A DNA stretch of 64,000 nucleotides from Diogma glabrata (Eukaryota > Arthropoda > Insecta > Diptera > Cylindrotomidae). Each line of letters begins with the position of its first letter. Positions within the stretch are counted from its first letter, which is position 1. The notes beneath the pieces are model-generated. The model did not search any database, was not told the DNA's origin, and saw only the letters and a program-made list of their open reading frames with translations. Shown here in pieces: positions 44,022 through 55,650 of this stretch. Made by a program: the position numbers and the translations under genes. The stretch covers positions 384,835,891 through 384,899,890 of the forward strand of contig OY856186.1 of assembly GCA_963693315.1 (NCBI GenBank), written 5' to 3'.

Positions 44022-44193
44022 TTCGATTAATTATTTTTTTTTTAACTTACTTTACTTGAAATATTTCTCAAACGAAATCTCAAATATTTTTGTTAAAATC
44101 TACGAAGAAATTTTTTTTTTGCTGACGTGGTGGCGTCCTTATAATGACTTTTCTCGAACAAAAATTAGATTTAATTATTCCTTTAATTTTTCG

Positions 44194-44203
44194 CTCGTCG
44201 CCA
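44194..44203 (-). promoter_or_regulatory. primer-binding site, tRNA-Ser(GCU) type
   Basis: On the minus strand TGGCGACGAG is complementary to the 3' end (CTCGTCG plus CCA) of tRNA-Ser with a GACGAGG acceptor stem. It sits 172 bp before the gag start, where the primer for minus-strand DNA would bind. mag-type gypsy elements are known to use tRNA-Ser. Confidence 0.75.
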
Positions 44204-44620
44204 ATATTATATATTTAAACTTCAACTTTGACTTACGTTTATTATATATCTTGTAGTTTATAATAAAACTAAAAACAATTTAATTGTAACTATTGTTATT
44301 CACTTTTTTATTTATTTCTGATCATACTTTACACGCTATTACAATAATTGTGTTTTAATAAAATCCAAGAGGAAAAAGAGCGAGAAACACTAAGCAACTC
44401 ATTTTATTTAATTTTCAACTACGCGTACCAACCTCTCGATAATAATAATAATATAACTTAACGAAATTATCCCAATCGACAATCAAAACAATGGGTTGGT
44501 CTAAGGTTATTCGACTTATGTTACGGAGATAACACTATAGAGTACAACTTTCTTTGTTTTTTCTCTTATAAATATTTTGGTCCTTTTTGGGTCCCTCCTC
44601 AGTATCTTAGACAATATACA
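44204..44620 (-). other. putative 5' LTR
   Basis: It abuts the primer-binding site. A TGTATATTG word at about 44611–44620 (minus strand) could be its start. There is no second copy in the window to define its borders, so the extent is inferred. Confidence 0.4.
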
Positions 44621-45089
44621 TAACTTTTGACCATTTAAAACCCTACGTAGTCAATTACAATAAATTTTTCGATGTACAAAAAAGTTGACAAACGCAGCAA
44701 ATATATCTTACGGTACAAGCAACAAAAATCGATCCATGTTTAAAGTTGTATTAATTTAAACGCTAATATTGGAACATAAAAATAATCATGTTACAAAGCA
44801 GTTCATATCATCAGGTACATGGAAAAAATGCTGTGCTTAATTTATCAAAGTATGATTCTAAATAAGTAATTGAAATACATTTCCAGTGACTATAATTGTC
44901 TTTATGGTAAATAACAACTAAAGTATGCAAATTCTAACTCTTGCAATTATTGAAAATTTGATAATATTAACAACAATAATTAGTTTGAAAAATTAGCGAT
45001 TCGTTTCAAAGGGATGCAGTGCTTCCTTTGCATCCAAGGACCCTTCGTATATCATCCTATCTTTTTTATACATTTTTCTCATAACCAAT
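44621..45089. other. AT-rich spacer
   Basis: No gene recognised. Confidence 0.5.
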
Positions 45090-45134
45090 GAGTTATGGAT
45101 TCGAGCCCTACATTGGGCGCCATTTTTTGTAAGA
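45082..45134 (-). promoter_or_regulatory. extended tRNA-like primer-binding site with LTR edge
   Basis: Minus strand: the LTR edge CTTACA is followed by AAAAATGGCGCCCAATG, then TAGGGCTCGAATCC and ATAACTCATTGG. The plus strand thus carries what looks like the 3' half of a tRNA: T-arm GGATTCGAGCCC, then the acceptor and CCA. A roughly 35-nt match to a tRNA is longer than an ordinary primer site. A second, separate LTR element is implied; its body is not recognisable. Confidence 0.5.
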
Positions 45135-45749
45135 AGTAGATCGTGAATGTCCACCAATTAATCGTTGCTCGCAAAATTTCCCTTGTTTACAATACAAAGA
45201 AGACAGGAAATTGAAGCACGATGCGGTTGACTCAGAGAATATCTCAGCCATTACAGCTTTTTTATGAGAAGTTCTAGAATATGTGTCCTTCTTGTTGGAG
45301 GATGGAGAGATAACATGTTTCAAGGGCTACTGTCTTTGCCTGGTTTTCTTTTCTTAATTTTTGTGTCGTTTCTATGCAGCTTAATAATTGATCATAACTT
45401 CTGAACCATTTGTCCCATATAATTATCATTATAATTTTTGAAAACAAATGAGATTCTACCAATCCATATTGATAATATTTTTAAAACTATAACTCAATTT
45501 TCCAGTTATTCTACTCACTTTGTTGTGTACTTATTAACCTATTCTTAGGTTATTATAATTATCCTTTAATGTTTTACTTTAACTTTCAGATAGGTGTCTT
45601 GTTCTCCGATGCAGCATCATGTTGAAGTATAGTAAGGTTCTTTTATCTTCCATCTCATAAGTGAATTGCATATATTTGCTTTCATTGTTTAACAAATTAT
45701 AAAAAAACTTAATTTCATCCATCGGCATCAGCATTAATGTGCCATCCAG
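45135..45749. other. possible LTR and spacer
   Basis: May contain the LTR that belongs to the preceding primer-binding site (it begins TGTAAG at 45128). No border or gene can be supported. Confidence 0.4.
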
Positions 45750-46975
45750 ATTTATTATTTATTTATTTCGTTATATATTAAATTCGTGCTTAAAGCCCAT
45801 TAAGTATACAGTACAATTAAAATTAGCAAATGATTTAACAATATGTGAATCTTAGAACAAATATAAATACAAAATTAGAAATTACTAAATAATTAAAATT
45901 TCTAAATAAAAAAATTAAGGAAAATAAAAAGTAAAGAAAACTAAATAGTAGATTATACACCAAGGAAGAGAACTACATGTTTTTCTCCCGAGGTGTTTTT
46001 GGAGCCCGAGGGCAAGGCCAAAATTATAATTTTTAATTTTCATCATAGTAGTCGGTTTTATACAAATTTGTTTAAATTTATCGTAAAAAATTTCTTTTTT
46101 AAAAAATGAACCAACTCTTGACTGTTATAAACTACAGGTCAAGAAAATGCATTGTAACATGATAATGTGACGCGGGATTTAAAGAATATAACACGAGAAA
46201 AATTAAAAAAATTCATGCAAATATTGTGTGAGCGCAGCCTACTTGAAGATTCCATTAACCAGCACAACCAATTTGCGCTTCTTCGTCGTAATGACAAATA
46301 AAGTTATTGCAAAAAATTGGTCACGAACTATCAGTTTGTTTCTTACCATAAATAATTCTGATTGCGTGATCCTGTGCAGTAATTAGAGGTCTTAGAGAGC
46401 TTTTATAAGCTTCTCCTCAACAAGATATTCCATATTGAAGTTTTAACTGCAATAAGGCGTTATAGATGAGTTTTAAGCCCCTTACAGGGCTTGCAGACTA
46501 TAATAAGTAAAATTTAAAATTTACCATAAAAAAATATCTCCTAAGGTAATCTGCAAGTGCTCTCTAATTTAAACGACTATCCAGTGTTGAACCAAGGTAT
46601 TTGAACTGAGAAACAATTTCAATATTTAAACAATTTCCGATGCAAATATTTTTATCACATACTACCGCATGAATGTTTACTAATGGAGGTTGTGCCAATC
46701 CAAAGTTAGGAGTAAAGTGCACATTTTTTGTATTATCACTAATTATCATCGAATGGAAAGAGAAACATTTATTTAGGAAATCTAAGTCCATATTCATCTG
46801 ATCCGTTGTCATGCTTATTTTATTTTGAATATAACATAGGGCCATATCATCTGCAAAAGCTAAAATTTGTCCATGGAAATATTGTTTAAACAAAGAATTA
46901 ATGTAGATTTAGAATTAAATCAGCTCTAACACCGAACTTTGTGGAACGCCAATATCATATGATCATTTTAAACTC
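45750..46975 (-). pseudogene. LINE RT (box 4 onward), thumb and 3' tail
   Basis: Minus strand from 46975: IGVPQSSVLELI (box 4), then FHGQILAFADDMALCYIQNK (catalytic FADD), VSQFKYLGSTLDSRLN, and after a break ALLQLKLQYGISCWGEAYKS and ITAQDHAIRIIYGKKQT. Several stops follow. The 3' end is an AT-rich region ending in an AAATAAATAAATAATAAA-type tail at about 45750–45770, as seen for microsatellite-tailed LINEs. The upstream part of the RT is missing at the point where the (TA)n repeat starts (46976). Confidence 0.82.
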
Positions 46976-46976
46976 T

Positions 46977-47450
<474 letters not shown>

Positions 47451-47528
47451 TAGGCACTTCTAACTTTTTTTTTCAAATGACAACCTTGGCGTTCCAAATT
47501 CCTGAAAAATCAGCTGTTTTAAAAATTT

Positions 47529-47764
<236 letters not shown>

Positions 47765-47789
47765 CAATTTCACGAAGATTCAACAACGT

Positions 47790-48231
47790 TTTGAGTTGAC
47801 CCCTTTTAATTTTGATTATTTTTTGTTTATAGATAGTCTTTGATAAATAAAAAATACAAGTTCTCTTAGAATTTTTTGTTTCGACCAGGGGTCTTCACAG
47901 GGTGCCCCTCAGTTTTTTGTTATTTTGTGATGTGAGTGCATTTTGACGAGCGATTGTAGAAAAACTACTGAATCGATTTTCATAAATGATATGTCGTTGA
48001 ATAGGTATTAGAACAAAGTTTTTAAAAATGTACACTGTTTGAAATAATTTTTTGAAATAATTTTTAACGGTGTAACATAAGAAAAAAACGGTGTAATTGA
48101 AAAAAAGATGGCATAGCCTCTTTTTTTTTTTTTTTAAACAAAATTGAAGCTTATTTTATATCTAACCACTTGTGAAAGTTGAGGACACGCATTATTTTCT
48201 GTTTTAAAGATAAAATTCGTTGTGCATATGA
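47790..48231. other. AT-rich spacer
   Basis: No gene recognised; a T-run lies at 48119–48136. Confidence 0.5.
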
Positions 48232-48327
48232 CATGAAAATGCCATTCAGCGTCAACCTTAAATTAACTAATTAACTTATGCCACCATAAAGAAGACTTTA
48301 AGGTTGACGCTGAATGGCATTTTCATG
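48232..48327. repeat. perfect 31-bp fold-back involving coding sequence
   Basis: 48232–48262 and 48297–48327 are perfect reverse complements (CATGAAAATGCCATTCAGCG… on the left), separated by 34 bp. The right arm is coding sequence of the fragment below; the left arm is its inverted copy. Confidence 0.95.
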
Positions 48328-48662
48328 CTACCAGCCATGGAAAGGGACCTTGTGATGGAATTGGTGGTACACTGAAGCGTGCTGCACACCGTTATAGTAT
48401 GGCGAGCGTAGATAATATTATTGATACACCAAAAAAACTTTTCGAATGGGCTTTAAAATGGGAATCTACCATGAACTTTGGATACGCCGATAAAAATGAA
48501 TATCAATTAACAAAAGAAAAATTACAAAATCGATATAAAAATGCGATTACTATAAGTGGAACTCAAAAATTTCATTCTTTTGTACCAGTAGATACTAAGA
48601 CAATAAATGCAAAAATGTTTTCCAACTCGAAAGAAACTTTTGAATGTAAAATAAGTAAATAA
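48276..48662 (+). pseudogene. fragment of a conserved uncharacterised protein
   Basis: The open frame reads LCHHKEDFKVDAEWHFHATS, HGKGPCDGIGGTLKRAAHRY and KLFEWALKWESTMNF, ending GTQKFHSFVPVDTKTINAKM and a stop at 48660. I recognise the 'A-T-S-H-G-K-x-x-C-D-G-I-G-G-T-x-K-R' signature from hypothetical proteins that occur in many copies in arthropod and cnidarian genomes. That points to a transposon or host-domesticated family of unknown role. The protein begins abruptly at 48276 with a stop just upstream, next to the inverted copy, so the N-terminal portion is lost. The 3' part shows no internal breaks. Confidence 0.6.
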
Positions 48663-48940
48663 TTTTTAATAACTATATTTATTTTCACATATATAATTTG
48701 TATGATATTTTAAAAAGTTTATTCAATAATAAAATATTTGTAATTTAATGTTGAAAAACAATCTTTTACTTTATGATTCCATAATAACATAATACGAACA
48801 TAATACTTCTCCAGTCAAAAGTTCCTAAATAGATTTAGTTGTTTATACGGCTCTTTTGTTTGCAGTCAAGACTGTCAAATTATTTTTTATAAGAGTGACA
48901 AGTGATTACTAAAAGTGATAAATAAACATTTCATTTTTTA
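48663..48940. other. AT-rich spacer before the gap
   Basis: Nothing recognised. Confidence 0.5.
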
Positions 48941-49140
48941 NNNNNNNNNNNNNNNNNNNNNNNNNNNNNNNNNNNNNNNNNNNNNNNNNNNNNNNNNNNN
49001 NNNNNNNNNNNNNNNNNNNNNNNNNNNNNNNNNNNNNNNNNNNNNNNNNNNNNNNNNNNNNNNNNNNNNNNNNNNNNNNNNNNNNNNNNNNNNNNNNNNN
49101 NNNNNNNNNNNNNNNNNNNNNNNNNNNNNNNNNNNNNNNN
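48941..49140. other. assembly gap of 200 N
   Basis: Exactly 200 N, a conventional placeholder, so the true distance is unknown. Confidence 0.99.
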
Positions 49141-49390
49141 TTAAACTCATACTAACTTTTAGATAAACTTTTCAACTATAACCTCAGAGATTTTCAGCTT
49201 TCTAACCCAAGAGGTTTCAATGTTATTAGCATTAAACCTAATGCATGCCATTCAATTACAACAACAACTTCCAGAAAAATATCCATAGAAATATTAAAAA
49301 AAATTTCTTTTGTTTTTTTTTGAGTTTTTATTTTTTTTCTCAAAAATTTAAAAAAAAATTAAAACAAAGCTAAGTCATTATTGTTTTAAA

Positions 49391-49560
49391 TTAAGAATAT
49401 TTTTTTATGTGCATATTGAAAGGGCTAAAGAAATTAATTTTATGTAACAAAGCCAAACCCCTCTGCTTGATACATTTCTCAGATATTTTGAGCAAAAATT
49501 GGCAGCATAGAGATTGGTCTATAGTTTGCGATCTTTGTTTTGTCATTTTTAGGGTTCCGT
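49391..49560 (-). pseudogene. small LINE RT fragment
   Basis: The minus strand reads KTKIANYRPISMLPIFAQ, then in another frame KISEKCIKQRGLALLHKINF and SPFNMHIKK. This is the 'N-Y-R-P-I-S-x-L-P-x-F-S-K-x-x-E-K' RT box of LINEs, with one frame change. It is bounded on one side by a dispersed 'GGGTTCCGT' repeat (about 49550–49583). The 250 bp between the gap and this fragment hold only AT-rich sequence. Confidence 0.65.
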
Positions 49561-49826
49561 TTTTTATACGGAACACTATTTGGTGAGAGTGAAACGAGTT
49601 TTTCACATTATATCGATTATCTCGTAAACTATAAATGCTATGGACCTGAAATTTGAGCTGCATATAAAACTAATCTGTCCACATGAAATGATGGATACAA
49701 ATAAAACTAATGTGGTTTTCGTTGGGTTTACAGGGGTACGGTGTAAGACCTTTGAGAAAATACATTTTTTTATAGATTCAAGTGAAAGAGGTTCATTTCA
49801 ACATTCCTTAAAAATTTATTTTGGAA

Positions 49827-49994
49827 TTTTACACCTCACCATTTTTTGTATAATTTTGAATAATGACGTTTTTTTCGTGTTTTCTTACCTCGATTAGTTC
49901 CGAGCCTATCTTTTACACCTCACCATTTTTTGTATAATTTTGAATAATGACGTTTTTTTCGTGTTTTCTTACCTCGATTAGTTCCGAGCCTATC
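49827..49994. repeat. perfect 84-bp tandem duplication
   Basis: 49827–49910 and 49911–49994 appear identical over all 84 bases, each starting TTTTACACCTCACC and ending GAGCCTATC. Absence of differences suggests a very recent event or an assembly artefact. Confidence 0.95.
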
Positions 49995-50324
49995 TGATCG
50001 AAAATTTTCAAATGTATTTGGAATGATAGAATAATTAGTAAGTGTTTAATAAAAAATATATAAAACTGTCATATATTCATAATTATATTTATAAAGGGAT
50101 GGAAATTTTATTTAGCGTATGGTTTTTGTTGTGACACATTAAAAACAAAAATAAAACAAAAATAAAACTTAAAATAGATAGATTTTCATATGAAATCTAC
50201 ATAAAACAAAACATGAATAATACACATTAAATGAGCTTACAATCAATATGATTGCGCGTCTTTTAGTTAAAAATTAAAAAGTAAAATATTAAAATATTTG
50301 AACATTGGGCAGTATATTTGAACA

Positions 50325-52015
50325 TTAGATATTTACATCGAGTGAGTTTATCCATGCTACTACATTGGGAGTTGCCAATTGGATATCTGAGATGTCGCCA
50401 TTGTAACGTCGAAGTGGGCACACTGTTGCAATGTGTTTTATGGTTTGTTGTGGAGCTCCGCAGTCACATTGAGGGACTCTGAGATTCCCCACTTGTAGAA
50501 CGAATCAGCACAACGTCCATGATTCGTTCTTATTCGGTTTAGTGTGGTCCAGGTATGACGTGGCAGATCGAAGCCAGGTTGGGCAGAAGTCGGGTTAGTA
50601 ATAGAAACGCCAGAAGTGTTGTAATCATTCCAGGAGGTGTCCCAGGCATCCAAGATATTAAAACCAGTTGTCAGCAGGTTGCTGGCAGTTTTATGTGGAG
50701 GCTTTCTTGACTTCAATCGACAACTAGTGTGGTAACCGTAATATTCGTGCAAAGGTAACGTAATGTTGTTGGTTATCTTTTTATGTTCACGTATGAGTGC
50801 ATGCGAGCATCTGAGTGCAGGTGGAGCGATATTGCTCAACACAGGGAGCCAAGGTAAAGGAGTGGACCTGATAGTACCACTTATAGTACGCATCGCGGCA
50901 TGCAGCTGGCAGTCAACTTTTTGAGTATGTGTGCTATTCAGCCAGACTGGTGCGCCGTACTCAGCCACTGAGTAAACCAGACTTAGAGCAGTTGTGCGGA
51001 GGGTTGCTGGAGTAGCACCCCATGTCGAGCCTGCCAGTTTATGCAATATATTGTTTCTCGTTTTAAGTTTTTTTGACGTATTCTCTAGGTGGAGCTTAAA
51101 AGAAAGAGTTCTATCGAGAGTAATACCCAGATACTTTGGCTGTTGATTGTATTTAATGACAGTGCCGTTAAATAACACTGATAGTTTGTGTTTTGCCAGT
51201 TTGTTGTTTAAGTGGAAACAAGAGCTCTCAGTTTTACTTAGATTAGGAAATAAGCTCCACGTTCGAAAATAGTCATTCATTGTCGCTAGGTCAGTTGACA
51301 GCAAATCTTCCAAGACACCAATGTTTTTATTTTGAGTGGCCAGGGTCCAATCATCCGCGTACCCAAATTTCTTTGATGTTGTATCAGGCATGTCATGGAT
51401 GTACAAATTAAAAAGTAATGGCGCCAGGACGGAACCCTGTGGCAAACAAACCATTGTTAAGCATTTTGGACCTACTACAGGAATTATTTAGATGAACTTT
51501 GAATACACGATTACTCAGCATGTTGTTAATTAAGCGTAAGATGGTGTTACAAGGTATTGCATTGAACAGCTTATATATAATCCCAATTCGCCAGACCGTG
51601 TCATATGCTGCAGTGAGATCGATGAATACTGCGCCTGTTTTTAATTGTTTTTGAAACCCAGCTTCGATGTAGGATGTTAAAGCGAGCAGTTGGTCAGTGC
51701 AGCTGCGATTGGGACGGAAACCTGCTTGTTCGACTGGGATCTGGTCATTCAAAATCGGTGCGATACGGTTGTATATGAGCCGTTCTAGCAATTTGTAGCA
51801 GGTGCTCAAAAGTGCGATTGGGCGATAGCTGCCTGGTTCATTGGATGGTTTACCTGGTTTAAGTATCGCTATCACTTTCGTAGTCTTAAAGTGTTTTGGA
51901 AGATTGCCAGTTTCTAGGATAATCGAGAAAAATTTAGTTAGCCATTGTTTTACATTTTTTCCCGCATTTCTAAGAAATTCTGGAAATATGCCATCGTAGC
52001 CCGCTGCTTTTCCAT
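50325..52015 (-). pseudogene. LINE reverse transcriptase and C-terminal knuckle
   Basis: Contains SYRPIALLSTCYKLLERLIY, IPVEQAGFRPNRSCTDQLLA, AVFIDLTAAYDTVWR (first catalytic Asp), then LPQGSVLAPLLFNLYIHDMP and KKFGYADDWTLATQNK (YADD). Just before LPQGS a 4-bp duplication (CAAACAAA on the plus strand at 51443–51450) shifts the frame. Near 50487, a C-run shift separates FYKWG from the knuckle region VPQCDCGAPQQTIKHIATVC. The stop is at 50325. All catalytic motifs are intact, so inactivation is recent. Confidence 0.93.
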
Positions 52016-53335
52016 TTTTGTTTGGGACAGAGCTGAATCCAGTTCTTCGCTACTAAAAGAGTTCGCATACTTCGATGGAAACGAGCAATTGCGCTTCATT
52101 TCTCTTAATTTACGTTTAATTGTTCTCTTATGAAGGCGATTAATAGAAGAACGAGACATGTTTACGATATGATTTGCAATGTCCTCTGGATTTATTTCAT
52201 TTTTAGCGCGAGTGATGGAGTTTGAGCCACCCAGTTTCCGAAGGAGACTCCATGCTTCCCTGTTTGAGTGGGAAAAATCGATGTTTTCAACAGCGCTAAT
52301 CCACTTTTGTTTCCTCGCGGCGTCCAGTGAGTAAATTAAGTCATCAGCCACGTCTGCTTCACCACTACTAAGGTACTCCTCATACAATTTATCGCTCTCT
52401 TTACTCCAGCCAGGAATGTATTCTTCACGGAAGCCTCTTGGGATACATTTCTTTGCAGTTGAGATGATGGCTCCAACGAACCTATCATAATTTCTAGGAA
52501 TGGGTGGGATCCAGCGAATCACTGCATCCAACTCCAACCTATATTTATCCCAATCAGCTTTGTTAAAATTCCATCTAGGTTGAGGAGTAGAGTTAACGAG
52601 TGGGATTTGGATTCCAGCCTCAAGAATTACTGGACGATGTTGAGAGCGTGGAAAACCTTGTAAGACAGCCCTAGATATTGGAATAGGGTTACGTTGTTCG
52701 TTTTTTGTGGAAAAACAAAGGTCGGGATTGTAATCACGGTGCCATCTAGCAGATCTAAAGGTTTTCATGTCTTTTGCATCATATACCAGGAACATGTTGT
52801 TATCATCCGCCCAGTCAGTCAGTTGTATACCATTGGGATTGTTGTTTGAGTAGGACCACTGGGTGTGATGGCTATTGAAGTCACCAGTATATATTGCTGG
52901 GTGGTGAAATAATGGTAGAGTAGCAGCTGGCCATCCTGTATTAGGAGGTTTGTATACGTTTACAATCTTCATGTCCGATATATCAACAACAATAAGATGA
53001 ATATCGTTGTCCGTCTGTGTAAGTACATGGGTGCAGTTCATGATTTCTGACTTAACATACGTGGCAGATCCATACGTTTGATGGTAAATAGCACTAATTA
53101 ATTTGTAGCCAACAATGTTTCCTCTAGAGGTAAGTTGTGCTTCATCTGCTGCATGCGTTTCTTGCAGAATTACAACGTCGATGTCGAAGTCTTTTAATAC
53201 TCTTTGTAGATGTTCAGTTTTTGACTTGCTTATGCCTTTAATGTTCAATTGCAAAATACGGACTGAGGGTCCAATATTTTTTGTCTTATGGTGCTGAAAA
53301 GTACCGTTGTTGTTGTGATTTTGATTTTGGTTCAT
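51950..53335 (-). pseudogene. LINE APE-type endonuclease and linker
   Basis: A 461-codon frame starts at an ATG at 53335 in an Asn/Gln/His-rich leader, then VRILQLNIKGI (first β-strand, Asn), DVVILQETHA (Glu), KIVNVYKPPNTGW, PAIYTGDFNSHH (D-x-N), NPDLCFS and FPRSQHRPVI (His). The linker PRGFREEYIPGWSKES and IDFSHSNREAWSLLRKLGG leads into the RT. After a shift in an A-run at about 52015 the last 20 residues are read out of frame. A complete endonuclease makes this a better reference than the truncated 27.8-kb copy. Confidence 0.93.
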
Positions 53336-53489
53336 TTTTTATTTTTTTTTTGTATCACAGCCAAGAGTTCGCAATGAAATGTTTGGCTACCAAGTTTGAA
53401 TAGACTACTCGCGTTAACCAGGTGTAGCACGAGGAGCTTGTCTATTATCCCACCCCGGGGGATCGGATTATCAGGGGATGGAAATGAGA
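53336..53489. other. probable 5' flank of the LINE
   Basis: Contains a GC-richer patch CCACCCCGGGGGATCGG (53450–53466) and no certain coding sequence. Confidence 0.45.
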
Positions 53490-54800
53490 AGGGGTAAAAA
53501 CACTATTTTAAATGTGGTCAAGTGGGGTGTCATTTGAAAGAGCACTTTATTTAAAAAACATTGCAATTAGTTTTAGAATTTTGCGATGCACAGTTTTTAA
53601 ATTATAGTCAAAAAAGTGAGACTCTTAGACCGGCCTCCCCTCCCCCGTACCCTACGTTTCTACACTAATTGACAGAAAAATTCACAGTTAGGAAATTTAG
53701 TAAATTTTGTATGAAAATTATAGCGAAGTCTCAAATAATTATATTTCTGTGTGTCTAGGGGACCGGGGTAAAGAGGGTAAAAAAAAACCTTTTTTGACCC
53801 AAGCGAGTGGAGTGTCATTTGAAAGAAGACCTAATTAAGAATTCGTTGCAATTTTTTTACAATTTTGCGGTGCACAGTTTTTGAGTTATTGTCAAAAAAG
53901 TACAAAATTCAGACCGTTCCCCTCCCATACGTTTCGACACTGATTGACAGAAAAATTTGAAAAAATTCACAGAGTTAGGAAATTAGGTAAATTTTGTATG
54001 AAAACTATAGCAAAGTTTCAAATAATTATATATCTGTATGCTTAGAGGACCGTAGTAGAAAGGGTAAAAAAAACTTTTTTGACCCAAGCGAGTGGGGTGT
54101 CATTTGAAAGAGCACCTAATTTAAATATCCTTGCAATTTTTTCTACAATTTCGTGGTGCCCAGTTTTTGAGTTATCGTCAAAAAAGAGCAAAATTCAACC
54201 ATTTTCCCCATTGGTTTCGACACTGATTGACAGAAAAATTTGTTAAATTTCACAGAGTTAGGAAATTTGGTAGATTTTGTATGAAAACTATAGCGAAGTC
54301 TCCAATAATTATATTTCTGTGTGTTTAGGAGACGGGGGTAGAGAGGGTAAAAAAATCTTTTTTGGTACAAGCGATTTGCAAGAATACTTAATTTAAAACT
54401 TATTGCAATTTTTTTAAAGAATTTTGGGTGCATAGTTTTTGAGTTATGGACAAGAAAGTGCAAAATTCAGATCATTCCGCCCCCTACGTTTCCACGATGA
54501 TTGACAGAAAAATTTGAAAAATTCACAGATACAGGAAGATTGGTAAATTTTGAATGAAAATCATAGCAAAGACTCAAATAATTATATTTCTGAATTTTTA
54601 TTAGGGGATGGGTGTGGAGAGAGTAAAAAAATCATTTTTGACCCAAACGAGTTGGGCGTCATATCAAGTTTAAGAAACATTACAATTTTTTTTAGAATTT
54701 TGCAATGCATAGTTTTTATGTTATTGGAAAAAAAATAATTTTAGTATGTAGCCTCTCCACCCCGCTAATTTCAACACTTGATTGACCGAAAAAATAATCA
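53490..54800. repeat. ~285-bp tandem repeat, four to five units
   Basis: GTGTCATTTGAAAG lies at 53527, 53812 and 54097 (steps of 285 bp), with more diverged units continuing to about 54656. Each unit also has 'gcacagtttttgagttat', 'ttgacagaaaaatt', 'ttttgtatgaaaa' and 'ggaccggggtaaagagggta'. The minus-strand open frame at 54143–54463 is a repeat shadow. Confidence 0.92.
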
Positions 54801-54959
54801 AATTTAATCCATTTACAAGCTGGTGTAATTGAATCTTTCTTAAGTTACCAAAAACATCTACGGATAAAATTTAACCTGAATTAACATTTTTTTGCCACTT
54901 TTGATCAATGTAAATTTGATTGTAATTTACTATTGACATTTACAATTTAACATTTATTT

Positions 54960-55085
54960 TGTTATGCGTCTATGGTCTGGAAATATAAGGACATTACAAC
55001 ACAACTTTTTGTCAATAATTTTTGATATTGTGTTCTTTTACATTCACGAAACCCTTGACGAGCGAATTTTATTCGCACTTATCTG
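54960..55085 (-). repeat. second copy of the 6.6-kb repeat segment
   Basis: The reverse complement matches 6565–6690: AATAAAATTCGCTCG, then GGGTTYCGTGAATGTA, GAACA, 'gttgtgtt' and CCAGACCATAG. This places part of the 6.3–8.1-kb element (or a third repeat inside it) at the truncated end of the LINE that follows. Confidence 0.75.
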
Positions 55086-55272
55086 ACTTTTTTTATATAG
55101 GAGAATAATTACAGCGCGTTTTAATGCTTTGGAAAAAAAGCCTGTTTCAATGCTTAAGTTTAAGATGTAGGCTAATATATCCAATACTAGGGGTGATATT
55201 TCTTTTATAAGGTTGTTAGTGATGTCGTCATGCCCACTGGAATTTTTGTTGTCAAAAGAGTTGATGATTTTA
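55060..55272 (-). pseudogene. LINE RT N-terminal part
   Basis: The minus-strand frame reads YNIINSFDNKNSSGHDDITN, LIKEISPLVLDILAYILNLS and TGFFSKALKRAVIILLYKKS, the 'S-x-G-x-D' and 'K-x-A-x-x-x-x-x-Y-K-K' boxes at the start of LINE RTs. It stops at about 55060 where the dispersed repeat begins. Same strand and order as the endonuclease at 55673–56420. Confidence 0.78.
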
Positions 55273-55650
55273 TATTACTCAGAGAAGTAATATGAAATTC
55301 ATTTGTGCACTGTAGCCATAAAGCTAATTTATATTCCTTAAAATCAAAAAAAATATCCACATTACAACAAATTAAAAAACTAATCAAACGATCTCTCTAA
55401 AAAGTACACTACTTAAATAAATTAGACAGATTTATGAGAAATTCAAAAAAATTTTGGCAAATGGTCAATGAAATTTTAAATAAAGACATTAACTTTATAC
55501 CTACATATCGAAGAAATTATAACTCAAGATAAGAGAGTTATCACAAGTGATAAGGATATATTACGAATTATTTTATTAATTACTATGGTAATATTGCACA
55601 AGCTCTTCAAGATACTCTATCACCCGATAATATATCTTGTTTAGAGAAGG
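55273..55650 (+). pseudogene. LINE EN–RT linker, inverted in place
   Basis: On the plus strand, opposite to its neighbours, it reads LNKLDRFMRNSKKFWQMVNE and, after breaks, INYYGNIAQALQDTLSPDN. This is the 'K-x-F-W-x-x-I-N-x-I' and 'F-x-N-Y-x-x-N-I' linker that belongs between endonuclease and RT. Flipping 55273–55650 would put all three parts in normal order. A stem ATATTACT…AGTAATAT (55272–55293) marks one breakpoint. Confidence 0.72.

Larger units (their letters stand above)
50325..53335 (-). mobile_element. near full-length LINE ORF2 copy
   Basis: Endonuclease, linker, RT and C-terminal knuckle are all present in order on the minus strand, broken only by three small shifts (about 52015, 51443–51450 and 50487). 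Protein-level resemblance to the 27.8–30.7-kb copy is clear but partial, so the two are related families and not copies of one. The 3' border is unresolved: no poly(A) or duplication was identified between 49995 and 50324. The 5' side (53336–53480) may hold the end of a preceding ORF1 or promoter region. Confidence 0.9.

Noticed and set aside
45046..45116. A complete tRNA gene ending in GGATTCGAGCCC…GGGCGCC
   Set aside because: Only the 3' half resembles a tRNA; there is no matching 5' acceptor strand or D-arm, so a primer-binding site fits better.
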